Positions 1-9,152 of a stretch of 64,000 bases of DNA are shown one piece after another. The notes under the pieces were generated by a model. It made no database searches. It was not told the origin of the DNA and saw only the letters and a list, made by a program, of their open reading frames with translations. Numbering within the stretch: position 1 is the first letter of the stretch; every line of letters starts with the position of its first letter. This DNA is from CAYWWM01 sp965198025 (GTDB lineage Bacteria; Acidobacteriota; Terriglobia; 2-12-FULL-54-10). The translations under genes and the position numbers were made by a program. Location: positions 372,001 through 436,000 of the forward strand of contig OZ240237.1 in NCBI GenBank assembly GCA_965198025.1, read 5' to 3'.

Positions 1-1
1 T

Positions 2-1030
2 GCCGGGAGGCCCATGAACTTTATCTACTTCGGCGGCGGCACACCTTCGTTCCTTTCGACGCGCCAGCTTCAAAGCCTGGTGAAGCGCTTGGCAGCGATC
101 ATTCCCTGGGAGGCCGAGGAAATCACATTCGAGTGCGAGCCCGGCACTTTGACCGATCCCAAGCTGGAAGCGATTCGCCAGATGGGCGTCACGCGGCTCA
201 GCCTGGGGGTCGAAAACTTCGACGATCGGGTCTTGGAGTTAAACGGTCGGGCGCATCGCTCCCCGGAGATCTTCCGGGCTTACGAGGTCGCTCGGAAGCT
301 TGCGTTCCCGCAGATCAACATTGACCTCCTCGCCGGGATGCTTGGCGAAACAGAGGAGAACTGGCAGGCCTGTGTCGAAGCCGTTCTGCGCCTGGTGCCG
401 GACAGTGTGACTATCTATCAGATGGAGCTGCCCTTCAACACCACCATCAGCGGCGATCTGCGAAAAGGCACCGGACAATTTGCCGAAATGCCGGCGGACT
501 GGCCTACTAAGCGGCGATGGGTCCAGGAAGCCTTTGAGGCTTTGGAAGGCGCCGGATATCACATCGGAAGTGCTTATACTGCTGTTAAAGACCCATCCCG
601 CACGCGCTTCCTCTACCGCGACCGTCTATGGCAGGGAGCCGACATGGCAGCGCTGGGAGTAGCGTCGTTCGGCCACACGAACGGCACGCATTTACAGAAT
701 TTCGATCAGTGGGAGCCTTACCGCGAAGCAATACGGCGCGGAGAACTGCCTCTGAGCCGTGCCTACCGGCCAACCGAGGAGGAGCGGATGATTCGGGAAC
801 TGGTGTTGCAGCTCAAGCTGGGTTCCATCCGCCCCGCCTACTTCGAAGACAAGTACGGCGTCAACGTATTGAAACGGTTCGCGGATCAACTCGGGGCGCT
901 CCGCTCCACCGGCTATCTTGCAGCGGCCACTGAAGAGAGCGTCAGCCTGTCGCGCCAGGGACTGTTGCGCGTAGACGCCCTGCTGCCAAAGTTTTTCCTG
1001 CCGCAACACGTCGGCATCCGCTACACATGA
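2..1030 (+). CDS. HemW/HemN-like radical SAM protein, 5' end outside window
   Basis: Partial gene: the frame is open from base 2, so the start and the CxxxCxxC iron-sulfur motif of radical SAM enzymes lie upstream of the window. The visible part begins just before the family motif FGGGTPS and continues through ECEPGT and the SLGVENF strand typical of coproporphyrinogen III oxidase-like (HemN/HemW) proteins, with a C-terminal HemN-like winged-helix region (residues about 250-335). HemW members bind heme or act as heme chaperones and HemN members oxidise coproporphyrinogen; the substrate cannot be told from this fragment. About 190 bases without a recognised gene separate it from the halogenase-like gene on the same strand. 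Confidence 0.8.
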   Translation, partial: AGRPMNFIYFGGGTPSFLSTRQLQSLVKRLAAIIPWEAEEITFECEPGTLTDPKLEAIRQMGVTRLSLGVENFDDRVLELNGRAHRSPEIFRAYEVARKLAFPQINIDLLAGMLGETEENWQACVEAVLRLVPDSVTIYQMELPFNTTISGDLRKGTGQFAEMPADWPTKRRWVQEAFEALEGAGYHIGSAYTAVKDPSRTRFLYRDRLWQGADMAALGVASFGHTNGTHLQNFDQWEPYREAIRRGELPLSRAYRPTEEERMIRELVLQLKLGSIRPAYFEDKYGVNVLKRFADQLGALRSTGYLAAATEESVSLSRQGLLRVDALLPKFFLPQHVGIRYT

Positions 1031-1223
1031 TGTTCCATTGGAAGTCTCGGTCGGGGAGTGTGGATGGCTGGCGCAGAGTTGAACTGAAAGAACCCCGAGA
1101 CAAGAAGAGGACACAAGAGGCCTATAGGAAACTGCCTGCGGGGAGTCGTGGCATATTTTGGGGGGAACGAATTCTGAGCCCAAACCGTCTGAGTTTAGAG
1201 AGCAATGAGCGCTAAAGGCTAAG

Positions 1224-2549
1224 ATGGCTCTTCGAAAACAGAGGGCCGGGCACCCCGACGTGGTTGTGATTGGGGGAGGCCCGGCCGGTTCCACCGCCGC
1301 GACCCTGGTTGCACAGCAGGGATATCGCGTCGAACTGTTCGAGCGGGAGCATTTTCCGCGCTTCCGTATCGGGGAATCCCTGATGCCGGAAACGTATTGG
1401 ACGTTTCAGCGCCTGGGCATGCTCCCGAAGCTGCAGCAGAGCCGATTCGTGAAGAAGTACAGCGTCCAGTTCTTCAGCCCCAGCGGCAAGGGCTCCACGC
1501 CTTTCTACTTTTGGGACAACAAGCCGCATGAATGTTCGCAGACCTGGCAGGTGGTGCGCAGTGAGTTTGACCAGATGATGCTGCAAAACGCGCGTGAGCA
1601 CGGTGCCACGACGCACGAAGGAGTGCGCGTGATGGACGTGCTGCTTGACGCAAACCGCGTCATCGGCGTCAAAGTGAAAGACGCGACGGGAACGCTGCGG
1701 GAGGTCCGGACCAGGGTCGTGGTGGATGCCAGCGGGCAGAACGGCCTGCTGATGAACCGTCTGCGGTTGCGCGTCTGGGACCCCGTGCTCAACAAGGGAG
1801 CCATCTGGACTTACTACAAGGGCGCGCATCGCGATTCGGGGAAAGACGAAGGTGCTACGCTCGTGCTCCAGACCGCTAGGGAGAGTGGATGGTTCTGGTA
1901 TATTCCGCTTCCCGAGGACGTCGTCGGCGTGGGCGTAGTGGCCCCGTTCGATTACCTGTTCAAGGGCCGCCCCGACTACGGCAAGACCTACGAAGAGGAA
2001 CTCGCATTCTGTCCGGCGGCTAAAGAGCGTGTGGCGAAGGGTGAGAGGGTCACCGGGTATTTTGCGACCAAGGATTTTTCCTACCGTTCCAAGCAGGTTT
2101 CCGGGGACGGCTGGGTGCTGGTGGGGGACGCTTTCGGCTTTCTCGATCCCTTATATTCCTCCGGTGTTCTATTCGCACTGAAATCCGGGGAAATGGCGGC
2201 GGACGCCATCGTCGAGGGCTTGCGCAATGGCGACACCTCAGCCGCGCTGCTCGGCAAGTGGGGGCCCAACTTTAGCCGCGGACTCGATCGCATGCGGCGC
2301 CTGCTCTGCGAGTATTACGCCGGGTTCAACATCGGAAAGTTCGTCCGCAAGTTCCCGCATCTGCAAAGTCCCATCACCGACCTGCTGGTTGGACATCTCT
2401 TTTCCGATCACGTCGATCAGATATGGGAACCGATCGAATCCATGCGCAACTTGAAGGATCCGCCAATTCCGGCGTGGGATGCGAACATGGATGGAAAAGC
2501 GGACCGCAAGGCCGCTGAAGCGAAGCTTCCCCGAGGATGGAAGCCATAG
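1224..2549 (+). CDS. FAD-dependent oxidoreductase, flavin halogenase-like
   Basis: Predicted 441-residue flavoprotein of the tryptophan halogenase/geranylgeranyl reductase superfamily. An N-terminal GGGPAGSTAA dinucleotide-binding motif (about residues 17-26) is followed by RIGESLMP and, in the middle, GWFWYIPLP, which matches the WxWxIP signature that marks flavin-dependent halogenases. A second FAD motif, VLVGDAFGFLDPLYSSG, is near residue 300. A halogenase would use FADH2, oxygen and halide to make HOCl or HOBr, but many family members with this motif have unknown substrates and no biosynthetic cluster is seen beside it. The next gene (DUF971) starts 29 bases downstream, so the two may be cotranscribed. 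Confidence 0.75.
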   Translation: MALRKQRAGHPDVVVIGGGPAGSTAATLVAQQGYRVELFEREHFPRFRIGESLMPETYWTFQRLGMLPKLQQSRFVKKYSVQFFSPSGKGSTPFYFWDNKPHECSQTWQVVRSEFDQMMLQNAREHGATTHEGVRVMDVLLDANRVIGVKVKDATGTLREVRTRVVVDASGQNGLLMNRLRLRVWDPVLNKGAIWTYYKGAHRDSGKDEGATLVLQTARESGWFWYIPLPEDVVGVGVVAPFDYLFKGRPDYGKTYEEELAFCPAAKERVAKGERVTGYFATKDFSYRSKQVSGDGWVLVGDAFGFLDPLYSSGVLFALKSGEMAADAIVEGLRNGDTSAALLGKWGPNFSRGLDRMRRLLCEYYAGFNIGKFVRKFPHLQSPITDLLVGHLFSDHVDQIWEPIESMRNLKDPPIPAWDANMDGKADRKAAEAKLPRGWKP

Positions 2550-2578
2550 GCCCAGGGAAAAGCATGTAGAATCATCTC

Positions 2579-2908
2579 ATGATCTCGGCGAACAGGAATC
2601 CCTGCGATGTAAATGTATCGCTTAGCAAGGGCGTGGAAATCACCTGGCAAGACGGCCATGCCAGCAGCTACGGCCTCGACTATTTGCGCGACAAATGCCC
2701 CTGCGCCGTCTGCCGCGGGCACTCCGGGGAACCCCCCAAGGCGAACCCGCTGCCCTTGTACAAGCCCGCACCGCGCCTCACCAAAGCGGAGCCGGTCGGC
2801 CGGTACGCCGTGCAGTTGTTTTGGGCCGATGGGCACAACACCGGCCTCTATTCCTTTGATTACTTGCGCGAAATCTGCCCCTGCCCGGAATGCAGGAAAG
2901 CCTGGTGA
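2579..2908 (+). CDS. DUF971 (gamma-butyrobetaine hydroxylase-like N-terminal domain) protein
   Basis: Short 109-residue protein made almost entirely of a DUF971 domain. It has two repeats of the pattern W-x-D-G-H ... YLR..CPC..CR (CPCAVCR near residue 40 and CPCPECR at the C-terminus), giving four closely placed cysteines that could bind zinc or an iron-sulfur cluster. In eukaryotes this fold is the N-terminal part of gamma-butyrobetaine hydroxylase; stand-alone bacterial copies often sit near Mrp/ApbC genes and are suspected to help iron-sulfur assembly. No ApbC gene is visible here. It lies between the halogenase-like gene and hfq on the same strand. Confidence 0.8.
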   Translation: MISANRNPCDVNVSLSKGVEITWQDGHASSYGLDYLRDKCPCAVCRGHSGEPPKANPLPLYKPAPRLTKAEPVGRYAVQLFWADGHNTGLYSFDYLREICPCPECRKAW

Positions 2909-3009
2909 CCTTCACGATCTGGGCGTTGAGCAGTGTTGTTGCAGCCAAAACAACTCCGAAGTAAAATAGCTCCATGCCGAACTCCCCTCGGAAGGACACT
3001 CATCATCCC

Positions 3010-3249
3010 ATGGACAAGCCCCCCCAGAATATTCAGGACGCCTTCTTGAATCATGTGCGTAAGGAGCGGATCACCGTCACGATCCTTCTGATGGGGGGCG
3101 CAAAACTCACCGGTCGGATCAAGAGTTTTGACAAGTATGCGCTCGTTCTCGAGAGTGGCGGTCAGGAGCAGCTTCTCTTCAAGCACGCCATTTGCTCCGT
3201 CTCTGTTTCCCGTCCGGGTGCGACCGCTTCCCCGGCGGCGGAGGCGTAG
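3010..3249 (+). CDS. hfq: RNA chaperone Hfq
   Basis: A 79-residue Sm-like protein. The start at 3010 gives MDKPPQNIQDAFLNHVRKE, the usual Hfq N-terminus; an in-frame ATG at 2974 would add 12 unusual residues. The Sm1 region (VTILLMGGAKLTGRIKSFD) and Sm2 region (LLFKHAICSV) with the family KHA signature are present. Hfq forms a hexameric ring that pairs small RNAs with mRNAs. The gene lies directly before hflX, the classic hfq-hflX order, and the hflX frame overlaps its 3' end, which suggests one transcript and coupled translation. Confidence 0.93.
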   Translation: MDKPPQNIQDAFLNHVRKERITVTILLMGGAKLTGRIKSFDKYALVLESGGQEQLLFKHAICSVSVSRPGATASPAAEA

Positions 3250-4544
3250 CGATTTCCGCAGCAGGCCCCAGAGAACACGCCATTCTGGTTGGAGTGCGTG
3301 AAAAAGCCCCTTCCCGGCGTCCGCCTCCATCTGACCCCAATCTGCCGGAAGGTTCCCTCCAGGAACTGTCCGAGTTGGCCCGCGGCGCGGGCGCGATCGT
3401 TGAAGACTCAGTCCTCCAGAACCGCGAACGGCTCGACCCCGCCACGCTGGTCGGGCGTGGCAAGCTCCAGGAGATCCGGCAGCTCGTTGCCGCGACCGGC
3501 GCCGACCTGATCATCTTCGATTCGGACCTGACACCCACTCAGCAGCGCAATATCGAGACCATCACGCAACGGCGTGTTGTGGACCGCACGCAAGTAATTC
3601 TCGATATCTTCGCCCGACACGCGCGGACGCGGGAAGGGCAGTTGCAGGTCGAACTGGCGCAGCTCACCTATCTGTTGCCGCGTCTCGCGGGCCGCGGCCT
3701 CGAGATGTCGCGCCTCGGCGGCGGCATCGGCACCCGGGGTCCTGGCGAAACGAAGCTCGAAATGGATCGCCGGCGCATCCGCCGCCGTATAACCATTCTG
3801 GAGGAGTCGCTCGAAACTGTGCGCCGCCAGCGGATGCAGCGGCGCTCCCGCCGCTCCAGCGTTCCAATCCCCACCGTCGCCATCACCGGCTACACCAATG
3901 CGGGCAAGTCTGCGCTGTTCAACCGGCTCACGCGGGCGCACGTCCGGGAATCCTCTCAGATGTTCGCCACGTTAGATCCCACCCTGCGGCTCCTGGAATT
4001 GCCGTCGCGCCGCCGGGTCCTGCTCTCCGACACCGTGGGGTTTATCCGCGATCTGCCCCACACGCTCGTCAAGGCGTTCCGCGCGACCCTCGAAGAGGTG
4101 TCCGAGGCGGCCCTGATCCTCGTGGTTTCCGACTGCTCCTCACCGAGCCGGGCGCAACAGGAAGAGGACGTGCGCCGCGTGCTCGCCGAGATCGACGCCT
4201 TGGACAAACCGATGCTTCAGGTTTGGAATAAATCGGATCTACTCACGGCGCAGGAGTGCGAAGCGTTGCCTCCCGTGCAGGAAGCTGTTCTGATCTCAGC
4301 TTTGAACGGACAGGGGATGGAGGAATTGCTGCGTGTGATGGACCGTCACTTGATCGTGAACCCGATCGAGAGAGTTCATCTACGATTCTCGCCGACGCAA
4401 GGACGAGAGCTTTCCTGGGTATACGAATTCGGGCGCGTGCTACGTCGAGCCGAAAGGGACGGCCTGATCGAGGTCGAAGCCGAGTTGCCCGAGTCGCTGC
4501 GAAGCCGTCTGCAAGCGTTCCGGATGGAATCGAGTTTTCCGTAA
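3192..4544 (+). CDS. hflX: Ribosome-associated GTPase HflX
   Basis: TRAFAC-class GTPase of about 430-450 residues. The HflX N-terminal domain is present (LVGRGKLQEI, then GGGIGTRGPGETKLE near residues 176-190), followed by the G domain with G1 GYTNAGKS (about 233-240), G3 DTVGF and G4 NKSD. HflX binds the 50S subunit and splits or rescues stalled ribosomes under stress. The true start is uncertain: the conserved AILVGV strand must be included, no ATG precedes it, and the frame opens at a TTG (3192) inside hfq, so translation probably starts at a non-ATG codon coupled to hfq. Confidence 0.93.
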   Translation: MLRLCFPSGCDRFPGGGGVAISAAGPREHAILVGVREKAPSRRPPPSDPNLPEGSLQELSELARGAGAIVEDSVLQNRERLDPATLVGRGKLQEIRQLVAATGADLIIFDSDLTPTQQRNIETITQRRVVDRTQVILDIFARHARTREGQLQVELAQLTYLLPRLAGRGLEMSRLGGGIGTRGPGETKLEMDRRRIRRRITILEESLETVRRQRMQRRSRRSSVPIPTVAITGYTNAGKSALFNRLTRAHVRESSQMFATLDPTLRLLELPSRRRVLLSDTVGFIRDLPHTLVKAFRATLEEVSEAALILVVSDCSSPSRAQQEEDVRRVLAEIDALDKPMLQVWNKSDLLTAQECEALPPVQEAVLISALNGQGMEELLRVMDRHLIVNPIERVHLRFSPTQGRELSWVYEFGRVLRRAERDGLIEVEAELPESLRSRLQAFRMESSFP

Positions 4545-4881
4545 CCCCACCCCTGCACACTTGTCGTGCCCGTACCCTCTCAGGAACTCCGCGTGGAAGC
4601 GCCTAAAATCGGGCGTTTCGGCGCATCGTTCTGCTGCGGGATTGTGCAAAAGTGGCGAACTCCGACTGGTGGAAGGACGGAAGACGGACAGGCCGAATAT
4701 GAATCTCTGTTCACAAATTAATCTCAGCAATCAGTTTACGATCAATCACTTACCTTTTGTGTAACACAATTGTCATGATTCTTGCAGTCGGAACACAGAG
4801 GGAGCTGAACGGGCACTGCCGAAAATTTCCACATTTTTTTCCACAGGGCGGAATGGACCGGTAAATTTGCTCCTTTTTTTG
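4545..4881. other. Intergenic, between convergent genes
   Basis: This 337-base stretch separates the 3' ends of hflX and of the ABC exporter operon. It is A+T-richer than its neighbours, especially after 4680. I see no convincing gene, tRNA or hairpin plus T-tract terminator, only short T runs near 4833-4843 and 4873-4879. Confidence 0.5.
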
Positions 4882-6012
4882 CTATTCCAGCGTCTTTTGG
4901 AAGCGTTGTGAAGCTAGGCTGAGCATCGCTACTCCTAGCACAGCGAGCGCGGCCATCTGCGGCCAGAGAATGCTCATGCCGATTCCCTTAAGGAATATCC
5001 CTCGGATAATTTCCAGAAAGTACCGCAATGGGTTGAGCAGAGTGATCCACTGGAAGATCTCGGGCATGCTGGCGATCGGGAAGATGAATCCGGAGAGGAG
5101 CAGAGCGGGCAGATAGAGAAAGAATGCCCCCATCATGGCCTGCTGTTGCGTGTGGCTGACGGTCGAGATCAAAAGACCCAGCCCGAGGGTCGAGAGCAGA
5201 AACAGCGCCGTTCCGAACAACAAGAGCAAAAGGTTACCACGTACCGGCACGGCGAACCACAACACCCCGATAACTGTGACTCCGATCACGTCCGCGTAAC
5301 TAATCGCGGCGAAAGGGATGGTCTTTCCGAGGATCATTTCGACGGGCCGGATCGGGGTGACGAGCATCTGCTCCATGGTTCCGATTTCCTTCTCGCGGAC
5401 GACCGCCATACTGGTGAGCATCAGGCTGGTGAGGGTGACGATCATGGCGATAACGCCCGGGACAAAAAAATTGCGGCTATCGAGCTCCTCGTTGAACCAG
5501 GCTCGGGTGGCAAGCTCAACCTTGGCGACACGGGGCGGAGTCCCCTGTAACCGGCGGATGCGCTGGTCGAGTAGTTCCTGCGAATACTGATTGACGATGC
5601 GTGTGCTGTAGTTCAAGACGATGCCGGCCGTGTTTGAAATCGTGCCGTCGAGTAAGAGCTGGAGCTCCGCCGTGCGGTCGGCTTGCAGGGTTTCCTGAAA
5701 GCCGCGGTTGAACTGCAACACGGCACGCGCTTCTCCCCCGTCCAGCAGTTGCCGGACGCGTTCCGGCTCCGCGACTGACTCGACCAGATCAAAATAGCCC
5801 GAACGGACGAAACGGCTCGTCAGCTCCCGACTCGCCACGCTCTGGTCCAGGTCATAGACGGCGAGCGCAATGTTTTGGACATCGGTGGTGACGGCGTAGC
5901 CGAACAAAAACAGTTGGATGACGGGGGTGACAAAGATCAGCGCGCGCATCCGTGGATTGCGCAGGGCTTGAATGCACTCCTTGACCAGCATGTGCCATAG
6001 GCGTTCCAACAT
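4882..6012 (-). CDS. ABC-2 type exporter permease, YbhR-like
   Basis: A 376-residue membrane protein: one N-terminal membrane segment (about residues 23-43), a large periplasmic region, then five or six C-terminal hydrophobic segments. The block MVVREKEIGTMEQMLVTPI is the cytoplasmic signature of ABC-2 permeases (EREKGTME family). It is the last gene of the exporter operon; its start is 2 bases after the stop of the preceding permease. Together the two permeases should form the membrane channel of a YbhFSR-type drug or lipid exporter working with a HlyD-type adaptor. The substrate is unknown. Confidence 0.88.
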   Translation of the reverse strand: MLERLWHMLVKECIQALRNPRMRALIFVTPVIQLFLFGYAVTTDVQNIALAVYDLDQSVASRELTSRFVRSGYFDLVESVAEPERVRQLLDGGEARAVLQFNRGFQETLQADRTAELQLLLDGTISNTAGIVLNYSTRIVNQYSQELLDQRIRRLQGTPPRVAKVELATRAWFNEELDSRNFFVPGVIAMIVTLTSLMLTSMAVVREKEIGTMEQMLVTPIRPVEMILGKTIPFAAISYADVIGVTVIGVLWFAVPVRGNLLLLLFGTALFLLSTLGLGLLISTVSHTQQQAMMGAFFLYLPALLLSGFIFPIASMPEIFQWITLLNPLRYFLEIIRGIFLKGIGMSILWPQMAALAVLGVAMLSLASQRFQKTLE

Positions 6013-6014
6013 GG

Positions 6015-7148
6015 CTACACCAGTTTCTTGTGGAATCTCCGCATAGCAAGAACGACCATCATGCCACTGAAGAGAATCAGCAGCAGGGTCTCGTCGACCA
6101 GGATTTCCAGGCCGACCCCTTTGAGATAAATGCCGCGTAAGACGTCGATAAAATACCGCGCCGGGATGAAGTACGTAATCATCTGGACTGGTGCCGGCAT
6201 GCTGAGAATTTCAAACACAAACCCTGAGAGCAGCACCGAGGGCAGCAGTGTCAGCAGCGCGGCAAGCTGGCTGGCCATGAGCTGGTTTCGGGTGATGGTG
6301 CTGACCAGGATCCCAAGCGACAACCCGCCGATCAGGAATACGGTCGCAACAGCGAACAAGAGCGGAATGCTTCCCCGGAGCGGGACGTCGAAGACAAGTC
6401 GTCCCATCAACACGGCGATCACAGTGTCGAGAATCCCGACGGCGAGATAGGGCAGGAGTTTCCCCAAAATCAGCTCTGGGCCCTTTACCGGCGTGGAGAT
6501 GAGTTGCTCCATGGTGCCGCGCTCCCATTCGCGGGCCACGGTGAGCGAAGTGAGCAGCGCCGCAATCATCATCATCATAACGGCGATCAGTCCGGGCACG
6601 ATGTAGTGACGGCTCTCGAGCTCCGGGTTGAACCAGACGCGCGCCCGCAATTCGAGTGGCGGGTCCGGTGCGCGACCTTGCATCCGGCGAATCTGCTGCA
6701 TCGTGACGGTCTGCGAGTACGTCTCAGCTACGGCGTCGGCGTAGCCAAGGGCGATGGTCGCGGTGTTGGAGTCGCTGCCGTCCACGATCATCTGCGTCGG
6801 TGCGCTCCGGCCTGCTGCGAGACGCGCGGCGAAATCGGAGGGAATCACCAGCGCGGCCATGGCTTGCCTGGAATCGATGGTCCGTTCGAGCTCCGCGTAA
6901 TTGTGTACGTGCCCCCGCCAAGTGAAATAGCGCGAAGCGGTGAAACCGGAAACGAGTTCGCGGCTTTGGGGCGTTTCGCTCTGATCCCAGATGACGAGCG
7001 GCACTTCGTCCACGTCCATCGTCAGCGCGTAACCGTAGATCACGAGCAACAGGACCGGAATCGCGATGCCCATGCCCAGGCTGCGGGGGTCGCGCAGGAC
7101 GTGCAGAAACTCCTTGCGCGCCACAGCCCAAACGCGCCCTTTCCTCAT
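6015..7148 (-). CDS. ABC-2 type exporter permease, YbhS-like
   Basis: A 377-residue paralogue of the next permease, with the same plan: an N-terminal membrane segment (MGIAIPVLLLVIYGYAL region), a long extracytoplasmic loop, and a C-terminal bundle preceded by VAREWERGTMEQLISTPV. Its ATG overlaps the stop of the upstream ATPase gene (ATGA-type overlap at 7145-7148), so expression should be translationally coupled. It forms the second half of the transmembrane pore. Confidence 0.88.
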   Translation of the reverse strand: MRKGRVWAVARKEFLHVLRDPRSLGMGIAIPVLLLVIYGYALTMDVDEVPLVIWDQSETPQSRELVSGFTASRYFTWRGHVHNYAELERTIDSRQAMAALVIPSDFAARLAAGRSAPTQMIVDGSDSNTATIALGYADAVAETYSQTVTMQQIRRMQGRAPDPPLELRARVWFNPELESRHYIVPGLIAVMMMMIAALLTSLTVAREWERGTMEQLISTPVKGPELILGKLLPYLAVGILDTVIAVLMGRLVFDVPLRGSIPLLFAVATVFLIGGLSLGILVSTITRNQLMASQLAALLTLLPSVLLSGFVFEILSMPAPVQMITYFIPARYFIDVLRGIYLKGVGLEILVDETLLLILFSGMMVVLAMRRFHKKLV

Positions 7149-8161
7149 CGGCGCACCTCCGCGATGGGCGGATGCGAGCGGTCATGACGCTCGATCAGCG
7201 CGACGAAAACGTCTTCCATTGAAGGACTTATGGGCTCGATGCGAGTGACGCGGTGTCCGTGGGCGTCCAGGAAGCGGCGCAGAGCGGGGGCGACAGAGGG
7301 GTCCTGCGTGGTGATGTGCAACCCATTGCCATACAACGTCATACCGTGGATTCCGGGCGGCAATTGGGCGCTCTCGAAATTATCGGCAGATTCGGCAGAT
7401 TCGGTTCCTTCGGTTCTTTCGATTGCCTCATTCGGGCGTTCGCACTCGACTTCCAGCATGAAATCGGGGACAGCTTCGGCCTTGAGGGACTGCGGGGCGC
7501 CGGAAGCGATCAATTCGCCGCGGTAGATCAGAGCCAGGCGGTCGCAGTGCTCGGCCTCGTCCATGTAATGCGTGGTGACGAAGACCGTGACGCCCTGACC
7601 CGCCAGCTCGTAGATCAGGTCCCAGAAACGGCGGCGGCTGTTGGGGTCGACGCCCGAGGTCGGCTCGTCGAGAAACAGGATCAGCGGTTCGTGCAGGATC
7701 GCGCAGCCCAGGGCGAGCCGCTGCTTCCAGCCGCCGGAAAGCGTTCCGGTCAGCGCGCGGCGGTGGCCGGCCAGACCGGCCATCTCGATGACCCATTCCT
7801 TGCGGGGGCGTTTCTTCCGCGACGGGATGCGGTAGATGCCGCTGTAGAAATCGATGTTCTCCTCAACGGTCAAGTCCTCGTAGAGCGAGAAGCGCTGGCT
7901 CATGTAGCCGATGCGGGTCTTGATCCGTTCGGCTTGGGTGCGGATGTCGAAGCCCGCAACGGTGCCTCCTCCAGCGGTCGGCTTCAGGATGCCGCAGAGC
8001 ATGCGGATGGTGGTGGACTTGCCCGCTCCGTTGGGGCCGAGGAAGCCAAAGATTTCGCCTTTCGCGACGGAGAAGCTGAGGCGGTTGACGGCAACAAAAC
8101 CGCCGAAGCGGCGTTCCAGCTCATGGACGACAACCGCGTTATCGGGAGAATCGCCAGTCAT
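7145..8161 (-). CDS. ABC exporter ATP-binding protein (second ATPase)
   Basis: About 338 residues. Walker A GPNGAGKST, signature LSGGWKQR, and Walker B LILFLDEPTSGVDP are all intact. I place the start at 8161: it avoids a 44-base overlap with the upstream gene and follows an AGGAA ribosome-binding site. The C-terminal extension (after about residue 240) is the regulatory domain found in YbhF/CcmA-like ATPases, and it contains a low-complexity acidic stretch (about residues 250-270) encoded by a short tandem DNA repeat. In E. coli the two ATPase units are fused as YbhF; here they are two adjacent genes. Confidence 0.9.
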   Translation of the reverse strand: MTGDSPDNAVVVHELERRFGGFVAVNRLSFSVAKGEIFGFLGPNGAGKSTTIRMLCGILKPTAGGGTVAGFDIRTQAERIKTRIGYMSQRFSLYEDLTVEENIDFYSGIYRIPSRKKRPRKEWVIEMAGLAGHRRALTGTLSGGWKQRLALGCAILHEPLILFLDEPTSGVDPNSRRRFWDLIYELAGQGVTVFVTTHYMDEAEHCDRLALIYRGELIASGAPQSLKAEAVPDFMLEVECERPNEAIERTEGTESAESADNFESAQLPPGIHGMTLYGNGLHITTQDPSVAPALRRFLDAHGHRVTRIEPISPSMEDVFVALIERHDRSHPPIAEVRR

Positions 8162-8171
8162 CGGAAGATTC

Positions 8172-9104
8172 CTATGCCGGTCCCTGCTGCTTGCCGAGAA
8201 CCGAGACGAAGACATCTTCGAGCTCGGGTTCGACAGGGCGAATCGAGGAAGTCTCGATCTGCTCGCGTTGCAGGATGGCGGCGGACTGCGCGGCCGCCGC
8301 GTCCGGGGTTTCGGTCACGAGGTGAACGCGGTCGCCGAACAGGCCGACCGCTTCCGGAGAAAACTGCGCGCGCAGGGCGCGGGCGGCGCGGCGCGGGTCC
8401 GACGAGCGGATTTCCAGGATGGCGCCGCGCATGAGGCGCTTCACCTCGGCCGGAGTCCCGACGGCCAGCAGCGCGCCCTGGTGGATCAGGGCGACGCGGT
8501 GGCAGCGCTCCGCTTCGTCGAGGTAGGAGGTCGAGACGAAGATGGCGACCCGCTCGCGCAGCAGGCCGTTCAGGATGCGCCAGAACTCGCGGCGCGAGAC
8601 CGGATCGAGGCCGGAAGTGGGCTCGTCCAGCAGAAGGACCTTGGGCGTGTGCACGAGCGCGCAGGCGAGTCCGAGCTTCTGCTTCATGCCGCCGGAGAGG
8701 ACCCCGGCGCGGCGATGGCGGAACGCGCCCAGATTGGCGAAGCCGAGGAGCCGTTCGATCTTTTCGCCGCGGCCCCGGCGCGGGACGCCGTAGATGTCGG
8801 CGTAGAAGTCCATGTTCTCGAGGACCGTGAGGTCCGGGTAGAGGCCGAAGCGCTGGCTCATGTAGCCGATGTGTTCCTTGACGGCTTCAGCTTCCCTTAC
8901 CGTGTGGAAGCCGGCGACCCAGGCGTCGCCGGAGTCGGGGTCGAGGATCGAACTCAAGATGCGCATGGCGGTGGTCTTGCCGGCGCCGTCGGGGCCGACG
9001 AGGCCGAAGAGCTCGCCTTCGGCGACGGTGAGCGAAAGGCCGCGCAGGGCGGCGGTCGCGCCGAAGGACCTGGCGAGGGAGCGGGCTTCGATGGGATGGT
9101 TCAT
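8172..9104 (-). CDS. ABC exporter ATP-binding protein (first ATPase)
   Basis: A 310-residue ATPase with Walker A GPDGAGKTT (Asp where Asn is usual), signature LSGGMKQK and Walker B VLLLDEPTSGLDP, followed by a C-terminal regulatory domain like that of the next ATPase. It is now the first gene of the minus-strand exporter operon. A HlyD adaptor would be expected immediately upstream, but upstream there is a MITE and then the four-gene island on the opposite strand; the likely adaptor gene is at 22202-23356. Confidence 0.9.
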   Translation of the reverse strand: MNHPIEARSLARSFGATAALRGLSLTVAEGELFGLVGPDGAGKTTAMRILSSILDPDSGDAWVAGFHTVREAEAVKEHIGYMSQRFGLYPDLTVLENMDFYADIYGVPRRGRGEKIERLLGFANLGAFRHRRAGVLSGGMKQKLGLACALVHTPKVLLLDEPTSGLDPVSRREFWRILNGLLRERVAIFVSTSYLDEAERCHRVALIHQGALLAVGTPAEVKRLMRGAILEIRSSDPRRAARALRAQFSPEAVGLFGDRVHLVTETPDAAAAQSAAILQREQIETSSIRPVEPELEDVFVSVLGKQQGPA

Positions 9105-9152
9105 GGCAGGGACCCAGAGTCTATTCTAGCTTCGCGCCGCAGGGAATGAATT

